From the NCBI GenBank assembly GCA_002683775.1, contig NYTT01000064.1:1-11570 (forward strand): a stretch of DNA of 11,570 nt, in the 5' to 3' direction. Each line of letters opens with the position of its first letter. Position 1 is the first letter of the stretch. The notes beneath the pieces were generated by a model. That model worked only from the letters and a program-made list of their open reading frames with translations. It searched no databases and was not told where the DNA came from. The translations under genes and the position numbers were made by a program. The stretch is from Flavobacteriales bacterium. GTDB taxonomy: Bacteria; Bacteroidota; Bacteroidia; Flavobacteriales; BACL11. Positions 7,451 through 11,570 of this stretch are shown one piece after another.

Positions 7451-8080
7451 ATGAATAAAATAATAATCAGTATTTTAATTTCATGCTCAATCTTTTCTTG
7501 TATCAAACAAGAACATGGTTGCATGGATTGCTTAGCTTCTAATTATAGTGGGTCAGCAGATATTCCTGATAACTCTTGCCAATTTAACCTATACTCAGAA
7601 TGGGAGAATTCTTGGACAGCTCAAATGGCCTTAGATTCTGGAATTATCAATATTTATTTAAATGGAATTTTAATTGGAGATTCATTAATTAATGATTCAA
7701 TTTATGAAGATATATTTCCACACAATATTACTTTCTATAAATACCCAAACGAAGATGGAAATCTTTATTATTCACATGATTCACCATACAGATATACTAG
7801 CTATGGAGAATATACTGAAGATAATGATCTTATAAATATAGATTTTAATGGAGTTCGCTATTTAGATGACAGATCATTTTTTGGAATTTCAGTTCCTAAT
7901 TTGCATAAAAAAGATTCTTTGTTTAATGTGAAATCTGGTGAAATTTTAACTCTTAAAAGAGATTCTCTAGTTTACAGATATCAAATCCAAACTAATTTTA
8001 ATGACACAAGTAGTCAAATTACAAATGAAATAGATGTAACAAGAACCATTTTTTATACTAGACAATGTAGCAGTTACTAA
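7451..8080 (+). CDS. Lipoprotein carrying one two-cysteine GCxD...DxSC module
   Basis: A 209-residue predicted lipoprotein of unknown function. The signal peptide ends in a lipobox, Ile14-Phe15-Ser16-Cys17, so Cys17 should be lipidated. Only five residues later begins a single module (residues 23-43) with Gly-Cys24, Asp26, Ala29, Asn31-Tyr32, Ala36, Asp40 and Ser42-Cys43. Its cysteines are 19 residues apart, exactly as in the seven tandem modules of the large surface protein encoded at 8735-11570; it has one extra cysteine (Cys27). The remaining 165 residues are polar, Asp/Asn/Tyr-rich and probably mostly beta-strand, with no motif I recognise. The gene follows its upstream neighbour by 18 bases and is probably cotranscribed with it. 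No strong Shine-Dalgarno sequence precedes the ATG. The minus-strand hairpin just downstream lacks a T-run on this strand, so it may terminate this operon only weakly. Confidence 0.8.
   Translation: MNKIIISILISCSIFSCIKQEHGCMDCLASNYSGSADIPDNSCQFNLYSEWENSWTAQMALDSGIINIYLNGILIGDSLINDSIYEDIFPHNITFYKYPNEDGNLYYSHDSPYRYTSYGEYTEDNDLINIDFNGVRYLDDRSFFGISVPNLHKKDSLFNVKSGEILTLKRDSLVYRYQIQTNFNDTSSQITNEIDVTRTIFYTRQCSSY
7517..7579 (+). repeat. Single copy of the two-cysteine module
   Basis: This stretch encodes residues 23-43 of the lipoprotein and corresponds position by position to one 21-residue core of the tandem array at 10196-10744: Gly-Cys at the start, Asp at position 4, Ala at 7, Asn-aromatic at 9-10, Ala at 14, Asp at 18 and Ser-Cys at 20-21. 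DNA identity to the array is not obvious, so the match is at protein level. Confidence 0.7.
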
Positions 8081-8096
8081 AATTACTCAAAGATTT

Positions 8097-8133
8097 AAAA
8101 AAAATAGCCTTGATTTAATAAATCAAGGCTATT
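8097..8133 (-). terminator. Intrinsic terminator for the NTF2-like lipoprotein gene
   Basis: A perfect inverted repeat with 14-base arms (AATAGCCTTGATTT at 8103-8116 and its complement at 8120-8133) and a 3-base loop is followed on the minus strand by eight consecutive T (complement of A at 8097-8104). It starts 19 bases beyond the stop codon at 8152. On the plus strand no T-run follows, so it mainly serves the minus-strand transcript, although the hairpin is also placed to impede transcription from the convergent lipoprotein gene ending at 8080. Confidence 0.88.
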
Positions 8134-8151
8134 AAGCTAAAGTGAAAATTA

Positions 8152-8655
8152 CTATTGTTCAGTCTCAGATGGTGCTGGAGCAGAAACAGCCATAACCATT
8201 CCGGTAGCATCAAAGAAGTCACCAGAACTAACTATTTTACCGCCATCAATATCAAAGTAATGATAAGAATCTACAGAAAAAGAATTTCCTGTCTCAATGC
8301 TTTCACCTGACCATGTCCCATAAACTCTTACGCTTCCATTATTCTGAAGATTTACAGTATCTACACCAGGCAACCAAACAGCGTTAGTAAATTTTACATT
8401 AGTAAAACCTCCCATATAAAATTTTGCTTGACCTAAAACACCTTCATAGTCAATTTGTCCTTGACCGTACATAGGTGATTGATGTACAACATCTTCATGA
8501 ACTAAAGACTTAAATGTCTCAAAATCTGCAGGTGTTTCATAGCAAGACATTGCTTTTTTAGCAATTGCCACATTTGTATTGTATAAATCTAAATTATCTG
8601 ATTGATTACAAGCAGAAAAGACTACAATAAGTGATAATAATATTAAATTTCTCAT
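8152..8655 (-). CDS. NTF2/SnoaL-like lipoprotein
   Basis: A predicted 167-residue lipoprotein with an NTF2-like (SnoaL-type) alpha+beta domain. The chosen ATG at 8655 gives a compact signal peptide, MRNLILLSLIVVFSAC, with the lipid-anchor cysteine at residue 16. The frame is open further upstream to an ATG at 8724, but that would add a 23-residue charged extension before the signal; an ATG at 8682 is a second alternative. The mature domain shows the family pattern: an N-terminal helix region, then FETFKSLVHEDVVHQSP, a central beta-sheet with VRVYGTWSGE, and YHYFDIDGGKIVSSGDFFDATG near the C-terminus. SnoaL-like proteins include enzymes and non-enzymatic binding proteins, so no reaction is assigned. 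It lies 79 bases downstream of the large surface protein gene on the same strand and ends just before a strong terminator; no promoter of its own was seen, so it may be cotranscribed with that gene. Confidence 0.82.
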   Translation of the reverse strand: MRNLILLSLIVVFSACNQSDNLDLYNTNVAIAKKAMSCYETPADFETFKSLVHEDVVHQSPMYGQGQIDYEGVLGQAKFYMGGFTNVKFTNAVWLPGVDTVNLQNNGSVRVYGTWSGESIETGNSFSVDSYHYFDIDGGKIVSSGDFFDATGMVMAVSAPAPSETEQ

Positions 8656-8734
8656 TCTTTTGTTTTTTTTGATTAAGGCCATGAAGTTATTAATTTCAAA
8701 ATACTTAAACAATCTTTTTAGCACATAATTGTAT

Positions 8735-11570
8735 TTATTGTAAAATAAGTTTCTTATTAATTACACCATCCTTAGTTTCTATTTCTAAGAAGTAGATTCC
8801 TTTAGCATTTTCATTTAGAGATACTTTCTTAGTGTATTCACCAATGAACTGTTGCAAGTCTTCAACTATTAATTCTTCACCAACAATACTTAACACTCTA
8901 ACTCTTAAGTCTTGTATGGATTCTGAAGTAAAGCTAATGTTAAATACATCATTAGATGGATTAGGATATACTTCCAGATTTACGATAGATTCACCACCTT
9001 CAATTCTAATAGTTGGCTGAGTCCAGTAAACAAGTGGAGTCCAAGTATCAGATTTATAAGCACCACCATTTGGATCACACCAGGTTCTTGCTTGTGCTCT
9101 GTAAGTCTCTCCTGGAGTTAAGTTATTCTTATTCTTTGTAAATGTAGGATACGATACTCCAGCTCCTCCAACATTAAACCAATCAGAGCTTATTGGATTT
9201 ACAATACCATCCACTCTCATTTTTATTCTTACAAATTCATATACACCATTAGAAGCATCCCAATTAAAGGTCGCTTTAGTAGTACTAGGAGTACTAACAG
9301 TTAAGTTTCCAACATTTGGACAAGCATCTAAAGTAGTGAATGTATTAAGGCTTGACCAAGCACTATTACCTGCTCCACAGTACCAAGCTCTTATTTGATA
9401 TTCATAAGTAGTACTAGGATTTAATCCTAAGATTAACTTATCAGTCTTATTACAAGCCCAAGTACAACTACCAAGAGGGGTACACATATTTTTCTGACTC
9501 CAACTATTAGTTCCAACTTCTCTGTACTTAATACGATACTGATCAACAGTGCAACTGATAATAGAGTTTATAACTATAGAATAATCTTCAGTAGCTCCAA
9601 ACCAAGGGGGATTAAAGCCAGTAGGAGAAACACAAGGGCCTATTGTTACTGAGTCCATACCAGAATTACTTATGCAAACTACTCTCATTCTTGTTGCTCC
9701 ATACGCACCTGTAGAAGGAGGCGAGAATGTGAATGGATATGTTGTTCCTGTTACATAAGTTCCCCAAGGAATAACTATTTCTCCAAGGTTCTCACCAGTA
9801 TCATCAAAATCTCCATCAATATTAAAATCTATGTATACATTAATAGCTTCTACATCATATGCATTACTTCCTGTATTTCCAGGTGTAACATTTACTGTAT
9901 AAACCTCTCCTTCAGTAACGTCAGCATACATTGTTGCTGTATAATCTTCATAAAAGTCATTAATTCCAGATGTATTATTTAAAATAATATTAGAATCTCC
10001 AATTAGTTCAACCTGAGCAATTGTTGTTGATACTTGACTTATAAACCCAGGAGATGGATTTGAAGCACAGTAAGAGAGTAAAGAAACTGTACCTTGATTT
10101 GATTGACTTTGAGTGTTCATATTATCCCAATTAATTGTTGCTCTATTGTGAACAATATTAGAAACAAATAATCCTGTTGGTGCTGGTTCAATACATATTG
10201 ATGTATATATACAATTTCCTAAATCTACGTTTGCTGAAGAATCAAAATTAGTTGCTAATGAATCTGTGCATCCAAAAACTGTAGCAATACAAGATCCATC
10301 ATCTGTATTTGCTAATGGATTATATCCAGAATATGCTGTAGAATCTGTACATCCAAAAACAGTAGCAACACAAGAACCATTATCTGTATTAGCAGTCACA
10401 TCGTAGTTAAATGCTAGTGGATCTGTACAGCCAAGTGCAACCGAAATACAAGATCCATCATCTGTATTCGCAGTCGCATCAAAGTTAAGTGCTAGTGAGT
10501 CTGTACAACCTAATGCTACGGCGATACATGATCCATCATCTGTATTAGCAGTCGCATCAAAGTTAAATGCTAGTGGATCTGTACAACCTAATGCTACAGC
10601 GATACATGATCCATCATCTGTATTCGCAGTCGCATCAAAGTTAAATGCTAATGGATTAGTACATCCATATAAAACTGCAATACAAGAGCCATCATCTGTA
10701 TTTACATTAGAATCATAGTTAAATGCTGTCGGATCTGTACAGCCACAAACATCAATACTAAGTATTAGAGAATTTAAAATACAGTCTAATGAAATATTAA
10801 TAATTTGAAATCCTGCATTTTCATCAGCTACATAAGCATAATTGCCATTTAAAGTAACGCTTCTAGCAGTTCCTGGAGTATCGTAATTTCCAGCTAAAGT
10901 AGGATTAGAAGAATTTGAGATGTCAACAATCAGAAGTCCTAAAGTCATATCAGCAACATAAGCATAATTACCATTTATAGTAACGCCTGTTGCAGAACCT
11001 GGAGTATCGTAATTTCCAGTTAAAGTTAGATTATAAGGATTTGAAATATCAATAATTTGAAGTCCCGAATTATAATCAGCAACATAAGCATAATTGCCAT
11101 TTATAGTAACGTCAATAGCACTTCCTGTAGTATTGTAATTTCCAACTAAAGTTGGATTAGAAGGATTTGAAATATCAATAATTTGAAGTCCTAAAGTATT
11201 ATCAGCAACATAGGCATAATTACCATCTACAGCAAGGCCTCTTGCTTGGCCATAAGTATTGTAAGTTCCGATCAAAGTAGGATTAGAAGGATTTGAGATG
11301 TCAATAATCTGAAGTCCTGAATCCCAATCAGCAACATAAGCATAATTGCCATTTACAGTAACATCAAATGCACTACCTGGAGTATCGTAATTTCCAGTTA
11401 AAGTTGGATTAGAAGAATTTGAGATGTCAACAATCTGAAGTCCTGAAGTATTATCAGCAACATAAGCATAATTACCATTTACAGTAATGCTATAAGCAGA
11501 ACCTGGAGTATCGTAATTTCCAGTTAAAGTTAGATTATAAGGATTTGAAATATCAATAATTTGAAGTCCC
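8735..11570 (-). CDS. Large multidomain T9SS surface protein (LVIVD repeats, two-Cys repeats, Fn3/GEVED), 5' partial
   Basis: Incomplete gene: the frame is open to the right edge, so the true start and signal peptide lie outside; 944 codons are visible. A TTG at 11275 lies in the middle of a repeat and is not a start. N- to C-terminal: six and a half LVIVD-type repeats (42 residues each, ending GLQIIDISNPSNPTL), expected to form a beta-propeller; seven tandem two-cysteine modules (mostly 26 residues, GCTDP...DDGSC); an Fn3-like domain (NRATINWDNMNTQ ... VDQYRIKYREVGTNSW) that appears split by a GEVED domain (9557-10105, IDFNIDGDFDDTGE ... GATEDYSIVI); a second Fn3-like domain (about 9017-9322); and a T9SS sorting tail (8738-8986, YPNPS, GIYFLEI, KKLILQ). 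The likely role is adhesion or matrix attachment at the cell surface, inferred from architecture; no catalytic site is seen. The NTF2-like lipoprotein gene follows 79 bases downstream. Confidence 0.9.
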   Translation of the reverse strand, partial: GLQIIDISNPYNLTLTGNYDTPGSAYSITVNGNYAYVADNTSGLQIVDISNSSNPTLTGNYDTPGSAFDVTVNGNYAYVADWDSGLQIIDISNPSNPTLIGTYNTYGQARGLAVDGNYAYVADNTLGLQIIDISNPSNPTLVGNYNTTGSAIDVTINGNYAYVADYNSGLQIIDISNPYNLTLTGNYDTPGSATGVTINGNYAYVADMTLGLLIVDISNSSNPTLAGNYDTPGTARSVTLNGNYAYVADENAGFQIINISLDCILNSLILSIDVCGCTDPTAFNYDSNVNTDDGSCIAVLYGCTNPLAFNFDATANTDDGSCIAVALGCTDPLAFNFDATANTDDGSCIAVALGCTDSLALNFDATANTDDGSCISVALGCTDPLAFNYDVTANTDNGSCVATVFGCTDSTAYSGYNPLANTDDGSCIATVFGCTDSLATNFDSSANVDLGNCIYTSICIEPAPTGLFVSNIVHNRATINWDNMNTQSQSNQGTVSLLSYCASNPSPGFISQVSTTIAQVELIGDSNIILNNTSGINDFYEDYTATMYADVTEGEVYTVNVTPGNTGSNAYDVEAINVYIDFNIDGDFDDTGENLGEIVIPWGTYVTGTTYPFTFSPPSTGAYGATRMRVVCISNSGMDSVTIGPCVSPTGFNPPWFGATEDYSIVINSIISCTVDQYRIKYREVGTNSWSQKNMCTPLGSCTWACNKTDKLILGLNPSTTYEYQIRAWYCGAGNSAWSSLNTFTTLDACPNVGNLTVSTPSTTKATFNWDASNGVYEFVRIKMRVDGIVNPISSDWFNVGGAGVSYPTFTKNKNNLTPGETYRAQARTWCDPNGGAYKSDTWTPLVYWTQPTIRIEGGESIVNLEVYPNPSNDVFNISFTSESIQDLRVRVLSIVGEELIVEDLQQFIGEYTKKVSLNENAKGIYFLEIETKDGVINKKLILQ
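10196..10744 (-). repeat. Seven tandem 78-bp repeats encoding two-cysteine modules
   Basis: Seven in-frame units, each 78 bp (26 codons) except the sixth, which is 81 bp. Starts in coding order are 10744, 10666, 10588, 10510, 10432, 10354 and 10273. Each begins Gly-Cys-Thr-Asp/Asn and has a second Cys 19 residues later (20 in unit six) after Asp-Asp-Gly-Ser or a close variant. Units two and three are nearly identical at DNA level (about three differences over 70 bases, comparing 10503-10572 with 10581-10650), which points to recent duplication or gene conversion; the outer units are more diverged. Two cysteines per unit suggest one disulfide per module, and the Asn/Asp-rich loop could bind Ca2+; both are inference. 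Confidence 0.92.
10766..11570 (-). repeat. Tandem 126-bp LVIVD-type repeats (beta-propeller), continuing off the right edge
   Basis: Six complete 42-codon units, with starts in coding order 11521, 11395, 11269, 11143, 11017 and 10891, plus the last 16 codons of a further unit at the edge. The consensus is GNYDTPGSA, then NGNYAYVAD, then GLQIIDISNPSNPTL. The last unit (10766-10891) degenerates after INIS, marking the end of the propeller. The 75 bases at 11496-11570 are identical to 10992-11066, exactly four units (504 bp) apart. Confidence 0.93.

Noticed and set aside
8832..9020. Plus-strand 62-codon frame opposite the T9SS tail of the repeat protein.
   Set aside because: It is antisense to a well-conserved sorting domain and has no plausible start context or motif.
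11273..11275. TTG as a start codon for the large repeat protein.
   Set aside because: It encodes the Leu of an LVIVD repeat; the same frame continues with further repeat units to the window edge, so the real start is outside.
10196..11570. CRISPR array or mobile-element explanation for the regular repeats.
   Set aside because: The repeats are contiguous, in frame and translate into conserved protein units of 26 and 42 residues; there are no unique spacers, terminal inverted repeats or transposase.

Overview
The window looks like chromosomal DNA from a low-GC member of the Bacteroidota, most likely a marine flavobacterium. The evidence is the AT-rich composition, two large secreted proteins that end in type IX secretion (T9SS) C-terminal sorting domains, lipoprotein and exported signal peptides of the Bacteroidota style, start codons without clear Shine-Dalgarno sequences, and -7 elements matching the Bacteroidota TAnnTTTG consensus. 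The species cannot be named from the sequence alone.

Layout: (1) 141-2921, plus strand: a complete uvrA (nucleotide excision repair). (2) 2904-6781, minus strand: a gingipain-like C25 cysteine protease with a T9SS tail, followed by ruvX (yqgF). The two are joined by a one-base TAGTG stop/start overlap, and ruvX overlaps the uvrA 3' end tail to tail by 18 bp. (3) 6782-6961: a divergent intergenic region. (4) 6962-8080, plus strand: two small exported proteins of unknown function, a predicted periplasmic or outer-membrane protein and a lipoprotein. (5) 8097-8133: a strong hairpin terminator oriented for the minus strand. (6) 8152-11570, minus strand: an NTF2/SnoaL-like lipoprotein downstream of a very large repeat-built T9SS surface protein whose 5' end lies outside the window.

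Apart from the two housekeeping genes (uvrA, ruvX), the region is devoted to the cell envelope and exterior. The C25 protease keeps the His/Cys catalytic pair and appears to keep the Thr and Asp that set lysine specificity in Porphyromonas Kgp. The large repeat protein contains LVIVD-type beta-propeller repeats (126-bp units), seven tandem 26-residue two-cysteine modules (78-bp units), a GEVED domain apparently inserted inside a fibronectin type III domain, a second Fn3-like domain and a T9SS sorting tail.

The most interesting observation is that the two-cysteine module of the large protein also occurs once, with identical cysteine spacing, directly after the lipid-anchor cysteine of the lipoprotein at 7451-8080. 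This suggests a shared adhesion or assembly module on a secreted and an anchored protein. No mobile elements, CRISPR arrays, tRNA or rRNA genes were seen.
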